A stretch of 64,000 bases of DNA from Mesorhizobium sp. AR02 (GCF_024746835.1 NZ_CP080531.1:4422001-4486000); one strand, 5' to 3'. Positions 1 through 10,500 are shown, counted from the first letter of the stretch. The notes: generated from the sequence alone by a model not told the origin. A program made the numbers and translations.

Positions 1-24
1 CGGCAGTGAATTGGGCCTTGAACG

Positions 25-207
25 ATGAGCGGAATTTTCATCAGCCATAGCGCACTCTGCTTCATCCGCTTGAGGCCGGAAGTCATCTTCCGCACGATGC
101 GAGGAGACGGGCGGAGCGCCGACACGCCTTTGATCCGGACGTGTTCTGTAGTCGATGTCCCTTGTTTCTTGTCTAAGGAACATGCTTACAATCCTACGAA
201 ACCTTGA
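25..207 (+). pseudogene. possible remnant of a TIR gene start
   Basis: A 60-codon frame opens with MSGIFISHS, nearly the same as the MAAIFISHS start of the TIR protein at 222. After these nine residues the similarity stops and the rest has no recognisable TIR features. It may be the stump of another TIR gene lost by deletion, or chance. It has no convincing ribosome binding site and probably makes no functional protein. Confidence 0.25.
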
Positions 208-221
208 TTTAAGAGGATTGT

Positions 222-3200
222 GTGGCGGCCATTTTTATCAGCCATTCCAGCAAAGACCCCGAAGCGGCCCGCGAAATTAACACTTGGCTTCGCAGGCAAA
301 GTTTTGAACGAGTCTTTCTAGACTTCGATAAAGAATCTGGGATTGGTATTGGGGAAGATTGGGAGCGGCAGCTTTATGCAGCACTGGATCGTTGCAGTGC
401 AGCCATCTTTATTGTTACCTCGTCATGGCTTTCATCGAAGTGGTGCTTTGTGGAGTTCGCTCAGGCGCGGGCCCTTGGCAAAACTATCCTTCCTGTATTT
501 CTAACCCGCGATGACAGAAAGCTAGCTGGAGCCGAATTGCGAATGCTCCAGGCCGAGTTGTGGAACCGAGACGGTCGGGCATCCCTAGCGAGGCGTCTTC
601 GGGCGATCGTTGAGGAAGTTGCCCAAGGTTACCACTGGGACTCTCGACGGCCGCCGTGGCCCGGGATATTGTCGTTCGAAGCGGCAGACGCTGGTGTATT
701 CTTTGGCCGAGACCTAGAGACGATCGATATTGCGCAACGGCTTGAAGCTAAGCGCGTCCAAGGCGGCCCTCCGCTAACCTTTATCATCGGCGCTTCGGGG
801 GGTGGCAAGTCCTCTCTGATGAAGGCGGGGGTACTGCCTTACTTAGGGCGGAATGCTGAAAATTGGATTGTTATCCCACCCTTCAAACCTGGTGCGCATC
901 CTACGCGATCCCTGTTGAAGGCAGTTGCGATCGCAGGTGGGCCGGAAGTGGATTTGGCGGGCGGCGGTGCGCAAGAGCTCTTATGCGTCGCCGAACGGCT
1001 TCGGCGTAGAACCTCACGACAGGCAACGATTTTGATAGCGATTGATCAGTTTGAGGAGCTCTTCACTGTCGCGCCAAAATCGGAGCGTGAAAAGTTTTTC
1101 CAAGCATTGAAAATGGTCACCGGTCCGGCGTCGAAGGAACCGTTCCTGATCGTTGCGACTGTGCGATCAGACCGACTGGGTGATATTCTGGCGTCCGAGG
1201 AGCTGGTCATTCATCATGAGGCTCTGACTGTAGGATCAATGCCCGCAAGCCGTCTTCGAAGCGTAATCGAGGGGCCGGCTCGGGTCGCCTCGATACAATT
1301 GGGGCACGACGTCGTTGATCGTATCCTAGCTGACGTCAGTTCGTCGCCCGATGCGCTGCCGCTTTTGGCCTTCGCATTACGCGAAATGTATGAGCGCCAA
1401 CCAAAGGACACCCCCCTGACATCTACCGACTACGAGCAGTTGGGAGATGCCAAGCTTGGTTTGCGACCGATGGAGAATGTCGTCCGGCGCAAGGCAGAGC
1501 AGACGATCGCTGGAGCGAACCCTACTGACCTTGAATTGAGGGCGCTCAAGGAAGCGTTTGTCGGCTCGCTTGTTCAAGTTGACGAGGAGGGGGCTCGAAT
1601 GAGCCGTCCAGCGCCTCTACACGAATTGCCTCCTGTATCTCGACGCCTCATCGATGACTTGGTCCAGGCCAGGCTCCTGACGACGCGGGGATCTGAAGAT
1701 CAGAAAGAAGTGCAAGTTGCTCACGAGGCTCTCTTACGAGCGTGGCCGCAACTGGCAGATTGGCTCACCGAGGAGCAAGATTTTCTGCTCGGTCGGCGGC
1801 AGATCGAAGAGGCTTCCCGGCTGTGGGCAAGCGCCCCACAAGAAGGAAAGGCCGAAGCTCTACTGTCGGGGTTGCTCCTTGAGCGCGCCCGGGACTGGTA
1901 TTCCAACTATCCAGCGCGACTGTCGAGCGTAGAGGATTTTGTTTCGAAGTCGCTGCGGAAAAACTTCCTGCTTACAAAGCGAAACCGCTTGGTCAGGAGA
2001 ACCGTGATTGTCGCCGCCGTCACAGCACTGCTTTTGCTGAGTGGGCTCAGCGCGTGGGCACTGTGGGAGCGATCGAACAAGAAGATCGAAGCAAGTCTGG
2101 CTAACAAGCACCTTATTCAAGCGCTGCAAACCCGATCCCTATTACTCGCTGACCTCGGCAGACAGAGTGCGGCACAGTTTGACTATGGGACAGCGATGTC
2201 GCTCGCCGTGGCGGCATTAACAGACCCAAACACCACCAAAACGATCGATTCTGCTGAGAGTGAGCGCGTCCTGCGAGATGCATTATGGAATCTCGTAGAG
2301 AGACATGTTCTCGCCGTAGGGGACAAAACTGCCGTTAATCTGGTGCTGTTCTCCCCTACCGGTGACAAAATCCTCACCGGCTCTAGCGATGGAGTGGCGC
2401 GCCTTTGGGATAGCGTTACCGGGCGACTGATAGCCAACATGATTGGGCATCCCACGGTTATTACGAGCGCCGTGTTCTCAGCAGATGGAACAGTGATCGC
2501 AACAGGTGACAGTAGCGGCGGCATGCGATTGTGGAGCGGCGAAAATGGAGCATTGGTTCGCGTGCTGAGGCCACATGACGACTACGTCACATCGCTTATG
2601 TTTTCGAAGAATAGCAAATATCTGGTATCTGCGTCATGGGACCAGACTGCGCGCATCGACGATCCGACGGGCGACGGCCGAAGCACAACGTTGCATGCTC
2701 GCCGAGGTCACTTGTGGGCCGCAGGCTTTTCTCCTGACGAGAAAACCGTTGTCGTCGGAGGAGAAGGGGGTGTCGACTTTTACTCGGTAGAAAATGGCCA
2801 GGTTTCATCGCGTTACGCTGCCCCTGACCTAGTTTCGGTTATGTACGTTGCCTTCTCTCCAAAGGGAGACGCGATTCTAACGACGGACCGCGGCGGGAGC
2901 GCCAGGATATGGGATGTCGCAACCGGCAAAATGCGCAGCGAGCTCCGCGATATTTCGGTCGCCTGTATCCGATGTGCAAGCTTTTCACCTGATGGAAGGC
3001 TCGTCGCAGCTGGTGGGACAGGTTCCATCGCAATCTTCGACCCTAATACAGGCACGGTCACGGCCAGAACTCGACTGCTTGATAGCAGTACCGATCATGT
3101 GAAGTTCAGCGCCGATGGACAGTATCTCTTAAGTGGCTGGTATGATGGCTCTGTTCGCCTCGATCGTGTCGTGGATGGATCAAGCATCGAAGTCGTCGGG

Positions 3201-4571
3201 GGTCATGTCGGAGGCGTAAATGACATCGATCTGACAGCTGACGCCCAGACCTTCGTTTCGGGCGGCCCGGACGGAGTGGGACGAATATGGGGGAGACTCC
3301 CTTTCGCAGGTTCCAGTTATGTTCCCTCGTCGAACCCAGTCACCTGGGCCTCTTATTCGCCAAACGGATCGACATTGGCCGTGGGGGAGATGATGACGGG
3401 CGCAAAGTTTGGTCCCGAGGGAGGATTGGCATTCTACAGGACCCATGAGCGCAACTACCAGACACTTACTCCACGCCATCATGATCAAATAAAGCTTGGT
3501 GGCTTTTCCCCGGATGGTCGGCGTCTTGTCACAATTTCAGAAGGCGACGGAGTATTCCTTCGCGGCGGACAACAGGTTCTTGAACCTCCGACAATGATTC
3601 TTTGGGACGTCGCGACTCGAAGGGAACTGGCGGTGCTTTTGGGCCACACCGATCGCATAAACGATGCTGTGTTTTCTCCCGACAGCAAATTGTTGGTTTC
3701 CGTCTCCAATGATGGATCGGCCAGACTTTGGGATACGACCAACGGAAAACCAGTTGCAACGCTTGTCGGTCATCACGGAGTTATCTACCGGGCTTTATTC
3801 TCCCCAGATGGGCGCAAGATACTTACGATTTCACAAGATCATACCGCGCGACTCTGGTCTCAAAAAGGTGATTTGCTCGCGGTTCTTGCAGGCCATCAAG
3901 GACCCGTTGGCGTCGCTGCGTTTTCCCCCGACGGTGAAAAAGTGGCCACCGGGTCAGACGACTTTGACGTTCGCATATGGTCGGCAAATGACGGCGCGCT
4001 GATTACAACGCTTTCGGGCAGCGGTGGCACAATCAGCGCAGTGTACTTCCCGCGGCCCGATCGGGTGGTCTCAGCTTCCACTGATGGTTTAGTGCGGTTG
4101 TGGGCAATTGGCCGTTCCCTGCCGCTCGTGACAAGCTACAAAAGAAGCTTCAACGGGGGCGAAGCGGCGGTATCTGACGATGGCTCGCTGGTCTCTATGA
4201 GCTGGGGAGATCATGAGGTGAGGGTATTCGGTTGCATCGATGGTCAACTCACCGCGACCCTTAGCGGCGTTACAGTCGGGCAGTTCCAAACCTTTGTCCC
4301 ACGATCCAAGCTTCTCATGGTCACCAGCAACTACGGCATCCAGATCTGGCGATTGCCGGAGGGGGAATTGGTTGGTGAACGCGATCTGCATTTCGCTCAA
4401 GGTAACCATGTCTACGTTCCCGATTCGGGTGATCGTTTCGCTGGCATGGATGACGGCAGGTTGCATGATTTTGCAATCTGGCCAGAGATTTCCGAAATGC
4501 TTGCCGCAGCACGTCGGTACGCTACCCATGATCTTCACAATGACGAGCGGTATCAACGTTTCTTGAACTAG
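222..4571 (+). CDS. TIR-nSTAND NTPase-WD40 protein (putative defence sensor/effector)
   Basis: A 1449-aa multidomain protein. Residues 1-130 form a TIR domain (IFISHSSKD; WCFVE with the expected NADase glutamate at E78). Residues 155-500 are an nSTAND1-type NTPase: the FFGRD entry motif, Walker A GASGGGKSS at 190-198 and Walker B IDQFEE at 274-279. A single hydrophobic segment lies at about 594-615, and WD40 repeats fill about 690-1430. STAND proteins of this layout are known or predicted antiviral sensors: the propeller senses, the NTPase oligomerises, and the TIR consumes NAD. That role is inferred here. The GTG start at 222 is chosen because AAGAGGA lies just upstream and the TIR domain begins there. 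The gene looks less GC-rich than the core genes. A broken paralogue follows at 5376. Confidence 0.9.
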   Translation: MAAIFISHSSKDPEAAREINTWLRRQSFERVFLDFDKESGIGIGEDWERQLYAALDRCSAAIFIVTSSWLSSKWCFVEFAQARALGKTILPVFLTRDDRKLAGAELRMLQAELWNRDGRASLARRLRAIVEEVAQGYHWDSRRPPWPGILSFEAADAGVFFGRDLETIDIAQRLEAKRVQGGPPLTFIIGASGGGKSSLMKAGVLPYLGRNAENWIVIPPFKPGAHPTRSLLKAVAIAGGPEVDLAGGGAQELLCVAERLRRRTSRQATILIAIDQFEELFTVAPKSEREKFFQALKMVTGPASKEPFLIVATVRSDRLGDILASEELVIHHEALTVGSMPASRLRSVIEGPARVASIQLGHDVVDRILADVSSSPDALPLLAFALREMYERQPKDTPLTSTDYEQLGDAKLGLRPMENVVRRKAEQTIAGANPTDLELRALKEAFVGSLVQVDEEGARMSRPAPLHELPPVSRRLIDDLVQARLLTTRGSEDQKEVQVAHEALLRAWPQLADWLTEEQDFLLGRRQIEEASRLWASAPQEGKAEALLSGLLLERARDWYSNYPARLSSVEDFVSKSLRKNFLLTKRNRLVRRTVIVAAVTALLLLSGLSAWALWERSNKKIEASLANKHLIQALQTRSLLLADLGRQSAAQFDYGTAMSLAVAALTDPNTTKTIDSAESERVLRDALWNLVERHVLAVGDKTAVNLVLFSPTGDKILTGSSDGVARLWDSVTGRLIANMIGHPTVITSAVFSADGTVIATGDSSGGMRLWSGENGALVRVLRPHDDYVTSLMFSKNSKYLVSASWDQTARIDDPTGDGRSTTLHARRGHLWAAGFSPDEKTVVVGGEGGVDFYSVENGQVSSRYAAPDLVSVMYVAFSPKGDAILTTDRGGSARIWDVATGKMRSELRDISVACIRCASFSPDGRLVAAGGTGSIAIFDPNTGTVTARTRLLDSSTDHVKFSADGQYLLSGWYDGSVRLDRVVDGSSIEVVGGHVGGVNDIDLTADAQTFVSGGPDGVGRIWGRLPFAGSSYVPSSNPVTWASYSPNGSTLAVGEMMTGAKFGPEGGLAFYRTHERNYQTLTPRHHDQIKLGGFSPDGRRLVTISEGDGVFLRGGQQVLEPPTMILWDVATRRELAVLLGHTDRINDAVFSPDSKLLVSVSNDGSARLWDTTNGKPVATLVGHHGVIYRALFSPDGRKILTISQDHTARLWSQKGDLLAVLAGHQGPVGVAAFSPDGEKVATGSDDFDVRIWSANDGALITTLSGSGGTISAVYFPRPDRVVSASTDGLVRLWAIGRSLPLVTSYKRSFNGGEAAVSDDGSLVSMSWGDHEVRVFGCIDGQLTATLSGVTVGQFQTFVPRSKLLMVTSNYGIQIWRLPEGELVGERDLHFAQGNHVYVPDSGDRFAGMDDGRLHDFAIWPEISEMLAAARRYATHDLHNDERYQRFLN

Positions 4572-4710
4572 GCCGACACCGCCTAAGGAACCGGAGCGGA
4601 CATTCAGGGCTTGGGAGACGCATCCCGCCCGCGCGCGATAGATGACGACAAACGGCTATCGATATCTTCTGGCGGGCAGGGCGCCCCACTGAAAATCCTC
4701 CTTGGCTCGC

Positions 4711-4905
4711 TCATCTTCCAAGCGGCTTCCGAGACAACTCCGCGAGCTCCTCTTCGATGGTAATGCCAGCCATAAAGTTGGCAATGATGCGGGAGGCACG
4801 CGCCTCTCGCTTTGCCTCGGTTTCACCCTCGAAATTGCCAGTCTCGAAAACCCGGCGAAGCAAGGCGGTCTTGTCGGGGGTGGACGTATCTCGGTGAATG
4901 GGCAT
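4711..4905 (-). CDS. small hypothetical protein
   Basis: A 64-aa charged protein that I do not recognise. It has Lys/Arg/Glu-rich stretches (FEGETEAKREARASR) and no membrane segment. It is supported by an AGAGG ribosome binding site about eight bases before the ATG and by a tandem repeat upstream (4931-4968) that looks like an operator. It lies opposite to the two TIR genes flanking it. It could be a small regulator or antitoxin-like protein, but nothing in the sequence shows that. Confidence 0.4.
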   Translation of the reverse strand: MPIHRDTSTPDKTALLRRVFETGNFEGETEAKREARASRIIANFMAGITIEEELAELSRKPLGR

Positions 4906-4930
4906 GACCGCTACCTCTGATCTCGTTTTC

Positions 4931-4968
4931 CTAAAACATTCCAGTTAGCTAAAATATTCCGGAACTAG
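4931..4968. repeat. tandem imperfect repeat upstream of the small ORF
   Basis: Two adjacent units, CTAAAACATTCC-AGTTAG and CTAAAATATTCCGGAACTAG, lie 26-63 bases before the start of the leftward small gene. The spacing and AT-rich core suit a promoter/operator; the binding protein is unknown. Confidence 0.4.
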
Positions 4969-5375
4969 CTGCGACAGCTTGAACCGCGTCTGTGGCGTAG
5001 GTCTCATATGCGTAAAGGCGAGTTGATCCGAGGGCGGGCGGACAAGTCCACAACCCTGACGACGGACAGTCGAGATAAAGACCATGATCAAGGTCCATTT
5101 GCCAACCTCGTGCCCGGCGCAAACGATCATGCCGATCGCGCTTCTGCGTATCCATCGCCTCCTCACCTGAATGGCCGGCGAGACATGCTCCGGAAACTTC
5201 GAACCCCTCTCGTCAACCCATAAACATCTTCGGTCCGCGATCTGCATTTGCTTCCGGAGACGAGGCCGTGCGCCCAAAGGGGCGTACGGCTGGAAAATGG
5301 CGGCCAAAAACCGGGACCGGCGGCACAATTTGCCAAAGGGGTGCATAATAGCGGCTACTCTGGCATAACATCAGG
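4969..5375. other. non-coding gap before the second TIR gene
   Basis: About 400 bases with no convincing gene. The last 160 bases are GC-rich and contain short repeated motifs (CAAAGGGG twice). They could be an insertion-sequence edge, but no element can be defined. The promoter of the TIR pseudogene would lie here. Confidence 0.3.
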
Positions 5376-8300
5376 ATGCGCGAGCTCGCGGTGGGGGCGA
5401 TGGGGCGGTCCAAGGCAAAGTTGCAGGCAACAGCTTCGGTTTCGAGGCTGCCGCTTCTTTTTCTCAGCCATTCCGGGATTGATTCGGACGCGGCGCGCCG
5501 CCTGAAGGGTCTGATTGAAGCGAGCGTGTCGGCGCGCGAGGTAGGGCTTCGGGTCTGGTTGGACGGTGAGGGTAGCCTCGTTCCGGGGGCGCAGGGCTGG
5601 CAGGACCAGCTCGAGCAGGCGATTGATCGCGATTGCACGGCGTTTGCGGTCTACGTCGGCTCGAAGGGCGTGGTGAACTGGGTCGAGCGGGAGGTCCGGC
5701 TCGGTCTGTCGCGGGCGACGCGCGATCGCATTCCCTTCATTCCTATCCTGGCGGGCGAAGTGCGATCGGAGGCGCTGCCTCCGTTTGCGCGGCTCTACCA
5801 GGCGGTGCGCGACCCTTTGGGCAAGCCTGACGAACTGATACGCCTCATCAGTGCGGTCGTAGGAGGCGACGGATCGATAGTCGTCGTCGACAATCCTTTC
5901 GTCGGCCTTCGCGCCATGACGGAGGCCGACGCCAATCTGTTCTTCGGGCGTGAGAGCGAGCTCGATGACCGGGCCGCCAGCGGCAAGCTGGCCGAATACG
6001 ACAGGCTGGCCGGTGAGCAGACTCTCGTGGGCAAGCTGCAACGAAGCCGCTTCGTTGCGGTGGTCGCCGACAGTGGGTCGGGCAAGTCGTCTTTGGTCCA
6101 GGCCGGCCTGATCCCGCGCTTCCGCGGTGGCGCCTTCGGTGCCCGCAACGGGCTCGAGCCGGAGGGGCGGGTCTGGCATGTCGTGGTGATGCGTCCGGGC
6201 GCCTCGCCCATCGAGCGCTTGCGCAAGGGGGTGATCGAGGCGTCGGAGAAGCTGTCGCTGACAATCGAGCAGAAGGCGGCGCTTTGGGACCGGATCGACG
6301 GAGACAAGCCCAACCAACTCGCCCTGGCGCTGCAATGCAATCTGCCGGCCGCGACGACCGAGACCCTGCTCGTCGTCGATCAGTTTGAGGAACTGTTCAC
6401 CCAGACGCCGGAGCCCTTGCGCAAGCCCTTTATAGACTGGCTGCTGAGCCTGCTCGCCCCCGGAGCCGCCCTGGGCTTTCGGATCGTCCTGACCATCAGG
6501 TCCGACTATTTCAATCTGTGCTCCGCGCATGAAGCCCTGTTTGTGCTGCTGGGGCGCCAGGAGTCGCTCTTCCGCCTTAAGCAGATCTCGTACCGAGGGC
6601 TTGGCAGCGATTGTCAGGGAGCCCCTCAAGCTGGCCGGCCGTACCGATACGGACGAGCAGGACGCCCTGATCAAACAGATCCGGCAACAGGTCAGCGACC
6701 GGCCCGGCGATCTGGCCCTGGTGCAGATGGCGCTCTACACGTCCTGGACCAGGCGAAAGAAGCACGGCGACGATCTGGTTCAGAGCTTCGTGGCGGTCGG
6801 TGGTGTGGCGGGCGCACTCGCCACAGTGGCCGAGGAAGTGCGCACGCAGAAGCTCAATGCCGACGAACAGCGCCTGCTCGAGGCGATCCTTGTCCGATTG
6901 ATCGTCTTGGGTGAAACCGCAGGTGCCACGCGACGAACCGCCCGGTTCGAAGAGTTCGGTGCGGAGGGCGAGCCAAAGCGGGCCCTCATCGGCAAATTGG
7001 CCGAGGACGACTATGGCCGCCTGCTGCTAACGGGGACAGATACCGTCGAGATCTGCCACGAGCAATTGGTGACGCAGTGGCCCTGGTGGCAGGACTGGAT
7101 CAACCGCCACGCTCCCAACATGCGCCGTCTTGCGCGACTGATGGGTAAGGCAAGCGATTGGAGCGACGTTCAAGAAGAAGATCGCTCAAAATACCTGGCA
7201 ACCGGAGCCGACCTTGAGATTTTCACTGGCTTTCTAGCGCAACGGGCTAACTGGCTTTCGGAAGATGAAAAGGGCCTGGTTCGGACGAGTCAGGAAGCAC
7301 AGGAGAAGATCGAGCGGCGCAGCCGCCTGTTGGTAGGCATAGCCGCAGTTACAGCTGTTCTTTTTGCCGCGGTTGCAACCTTCGCAGGGATTCAATGGCA
7401 TGAAGCCAAAATACAAGAAGATGTTGCGAACCGGCAGCGGGCAGTCGCGGAGGCCGAGCGCGACAGAAGCAATCTTCTAACCGAAAAAGCCAGAATCGCC
7501 GCAGCAAGAGAGAAGCAGGCGGCAACGCTGGCTCTAAAAAACCAGACCTCGGCGCTCGCGGCCCTTTCGAGTGCAGCGTTGGCTGACGATGCGACCGACG
7601 CGATGAAGCTCGCGCTCGCGGCGTGGCCGCGGGATGTAGCCGACCGAACGCCCATGCTCAAAGTCACACTCGGCGCGATCAGCAATGCACTGCTGACGCC
7701 ACACCTCATTAAGAGGTTGCGGGCAGGAGGCGAAGTGAGTCGCATAGCCTGGGACGCGGATGGAACGCTTAAGGCAACAGCGGTTGATGACCTTACAGGA
7801 CGAGTCTGGGATGTCGTAACAGAAAAAGAGATTGCGGTAGTCGCGGGGCACAAGGGCCAGTTCTGGAACTCTACGTGGAGCCCGGATGGGGCGCGATTGG
7901 CTGCGGCGTCCTGGGACAACACCGTCTGGGTATGGGATGGTGCGACGGGCCGGGAGATCACGGTCCTCAAGGGACATGAGAGCCAAGTCACCGACATTGC
8001 CTGGAGCCCGGACGGGACGCAGCTGGCGACAGCATCTGACGACAACACGGGCCGCGTGTGGGATGGCACGACGGGGCAGGAGATCGCGGTCCTCAAGGGG
8101 CATGGGAAGCGAGTCAATCAAATCACCTGGAGCCCGGACGGGACGAGGCTAGCGACAGCGTCCTGGGACAATACAGGCCGTCTGTGGGATGCCTCGACGG
8201 GCCGGGAGATCGCGGTCCTTAACGGGCACGCGGCAGGGGTCGATCAAATTGCTTGGAGCCCGGACGGGACGCGGCTGGCGACGGCGTCTGATGACAACAC

Positions 8301-9951
8301 GGGCCGGGTGTGGGATGGCGCGACGGGCCGGGAGATCGCCGTTCTCAAAGGAGCCGGAATCACAGTTGCTCGAATTGCCTGGAGTGCGAACGGAACCCGG
8401 CTGGTAACCGTGCCAAAAAACGATCCTAGATCTCAAGACTACGTGGTACGGATCTGGGATCCTGTGACCGCTAACGAGGTCGCAAATTTGGATGGTCACC
8501 AGTTGGGTGTCAATGTCGCAGTCTGGAGCCCGGATGGATCACAGGTTGCGACTGCGTCCGATGATGGAACGGTTCGGGTGTGGGATACTTTTACTGGCAA
8601 TCAACTATGGATACTTAGATTTCAGTTCGGTTCGGAAGGTATCAATCGTCTTGAATGGAGTCTTGACGGATCGCGACTGGCGGCCATATCTGAGGATTCT
8701 GTGATCAACGAATGGGATATGGCAACAAACCACGGGGTCTTGGCACTCAACGGGCACAAGGATTCAGTCTTGCAGGTTGCCTGGAGCCCGGATGGGACCC
8801 GGCTGGCGACGGCGTCCAGCGATAAGACGGGCCGGGTGTGGGACGCCGTTTCCGGCAACCAGATCGCGGTGCTCGCAGGGCACGCCGACGAAGTCTCGAA
8901 TGTCTCATGGAGTCCGGACGGGAAGCGGTTGGCAACGGCTTCCAAGGACAAAACTGCCATCGTATGGAATGCAGTGTCGGGCGAAAAGGAAACTGTGCTT
9001 GGGGAGCACACAGATTAAATGAATTGGGTTGCATGGAGTTCGGACGGATCGCTCATAGCCACGGCCTCTGGCGACATTCTTGACTCGAAGGATAGCACGG
9101 TTCGTATTTGGGATGCCGCTACAGGCCGAGAAACAAATGTTCTCAGCGATTATGCTGGGGCCATCGTGCATGTCGAATGGAGCCCAGTTGGCAACCGTCT
9201 AGCGACAGCTTCAGAAGATGGCACAGGCCACGTTTGGGACGCCGCCAGCGGAGGCGAGGTCATCCTAAAGGATGATATGGGAGCTGTCAGATTCATAACA
9301 TGGAGTCGGGACGGAACACGGTTGGCAACGGCATCAACCGATCAAACCGTACGTGTCTGGAATGCCGCAACCGGCAAGGTAACCGCTGCGCTCCATGAGC
9401 AATTTGAGATCTCAAACATTGCTTGGAGTCCCGACGGGACGCGGTTGGCGGTCGCAACCGGCAGTATACTCGATAATGGCGGTGCAATCCGCATATGGGA
9501 TGTCGCAAGTGGAAGGGAAATCGCGGTTTTCGAAGACGACCAAGGTGTGTTCCTTCATGTTGAGTGGAGCCCCGATGGAACGCGGCTCGCGACCGCGTCC
9601 GGTAATTTGTTGATGGATCCGATCCATAGTCTCGGCAAGGTATGGGATGCGGCGACGGGCAAGCAAATCGCTCGACTTGTCGGGCACAGTAAAGCGATTG
9701 TTGACATCGTTTGGAGTCCGGATGGGACGCGGCTAGCAACCGCTTCGTTCGATGGTACCGCGCGTGTATGGAATGCACGATCAATCATTCTCGGCAATCT
9801 CTTCGAGATCGCCTGCGCGCATCTGGTGGATACGGATGTCACTGGGCTTGCCAGGGACTACGGTATTGTCATCGACCGGCCGATTTGCGAGAAGCCCTCC
9901 GAAATACCACTGCCGCCCTGGACCTCCGATTGGGATAAAGCGGCGCAATGA
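5376..9951 (+). pseudogene. TIR-nSTAND NTPase-WD40 gene broken by frameshift and stop
   Basis: This was a protein of about 1,525 aa with the same layout as its upstream neighbour. It has TIR (LFLSHSGIDSD; VNWVEREV with the expected glutamate at 106), NTPase (FFGRESE, Walker A ADSGSGKSS at 231-239, Walker B VVDQFEELF), a transmembrane segment near 7330-7395 and WD40 repeats to the end. Two lesions interrupt it. An extra base near 6588-6592 shifts the frame between LKQIS and TEGLAAIV. A TAA at 9016-9018 stops translation between GEHTD and MNWVAWS in the middle of a WD40 blade, and the frame continues unchanged afterwards. There is also an unusual 18-aa insert between FFGRESELDD and the P-loop. 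Unless these are sequencing errors, the gene is dead or makes only fragments. Confidence 0.85.
7971..8348 (+). repeat. near-identical 126-bp WD40 repeat units
   Basis: Three consecutive 42-codon WD40 units begin at 7971, 8097 and 8223 with an exact 126-bp period. They share long nucleotide blocks such as AGCCCGGACGGGACG. Identity at DNA level, well above that of the other blades, points to recent duplication or gene conversion within the propeller. Confidence 0.7.
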
Positions 9952-9984
9952 AGGCGCCAGCGCAATCGCTTGTCTTCACTGGCT

Positions 9985-10102
9985 TATGATCGACCTGCCG
10001 GAGCGGCCTGGCTGCCAGCCATTCTGCGCGCCTTGTGCCGCGATCACCCTTACGTTCGCATCGAACTCGAGGTAGCGCTTTCCCATGTGATCGAAGAGAA
10101 AC
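9985..10102 (+). pseudogene. LysR-type regulator remnant, left part
   Basis: The frame reads AAWLPAILRALCRDHPYVRI and then VALSHVIEEK, typical of the start of a LysR substrate-binding domain. It is cut at 10102 by the IS66 element. If the element and one copy of its 8-bp duplication are removed, the frame continues without a gap into the segment at 15291. The DNA-binding N terminus is missing, so the gene was already truncated on this side. Confidence 0.7.
10095..10102. repeat. target site duplication of outer IS66 copy (left)
   Basis: AGAGAAAC directly before the element. The same eight bases follow the other end at 15283-15290. Eight-base duplications are the norm for the IS66 family. Confidence 0.9.
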
Positions 10103-10152
10103 GTAAGCGCGAATTTCCCCGCACCTTTTGCTGTTGAGTGCTCTGATGCATG

Positions 10153-10180
10153 AGGTGTCCACCCAAATAGGTGGACACCT
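10153..10180 (+). promoter_or_regulatory. perfect hairpin before IS66 tnpA
   Basis: AGGTGTCCACC, a six-base spacer, then GGTGGACACCT. The hairpin sits 4 bases before the tnpA start and covers its ribosome binding region, so it could limit translation from transcripts that read in from outside. The same palindrome occurs in the inner copy at 13009-13036. Confidence 0.55.
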
Positions 10181-10184
10181 TGTG

Positions 10185-10500
10185 ATGGAAGAAGATGATC
10201 AGAAATTGCAGGTAAGGCTTGTTGGTCGGAACGGGCGACGCCGATACGACCCTGCATCGAAGGACCGTCTTGTCTCGGCCTGCCTTGAGCCTGGCGTGTC
10301 GGTATCGAGGCTTGCGCTCGAACATGGGGTCAATGCGAACCTTCTTCGGAAGTGGATAAAGAAGCGCACTGAGACCCAGTCCCTCCCGCCGTCCTCATCA
10401 CCGGCGTTCATCCCGGTTCAGATTGAAAGCACTTCCGATCGGGTCTTGCTGCGACAGAGCAGCATGGCTGCGGTGGATTTGCCGGCGACCTGTGATGAAG
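10185..10500 (+). pseudogene. tnpA: IS66 tnpA, 5' part (outer copy)
   Basis: Starts MEEDDQKLQV and contains the helix-turn-helix segment (SRLALEHGVNANLLRKWIKK) of the IS66 accessory protein TnpA, a transposase-8/IS3-like DNA-binding domain. The frame is cut after ATCDE by the inner element and resumes at 13095 with VHGSEAKR. The outer copy therefore lacks an intact tnpA. Confidence 0.85.
10493..10500. repeat. target site duplication of inner IS66 copy (left)
   Basis: TGATGAAG immediately before the inner element; repeated at 13087-13094 on the other side. Confidence 0.9.

Noticed and set aside
5213..5375. Possible insertion-sequence edge upstream of the TIR pseudogene
   Set aside because: Only short repeated motifs are visible; no terminal inverted repeats, transposase part or target duplication could be defined.
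5355..6674. 439-codon minus-strand frame over the TIR pseudogene
   Set aside because: Antisense to the recognisable TIR and NTPase domains; no domain of its own.
7971..8348. Regular repeats resembling a CRISPR array
   Set aside because: The 126-bp period equals 42 codons and encodes WD40 blades in frame; there are no spacers.
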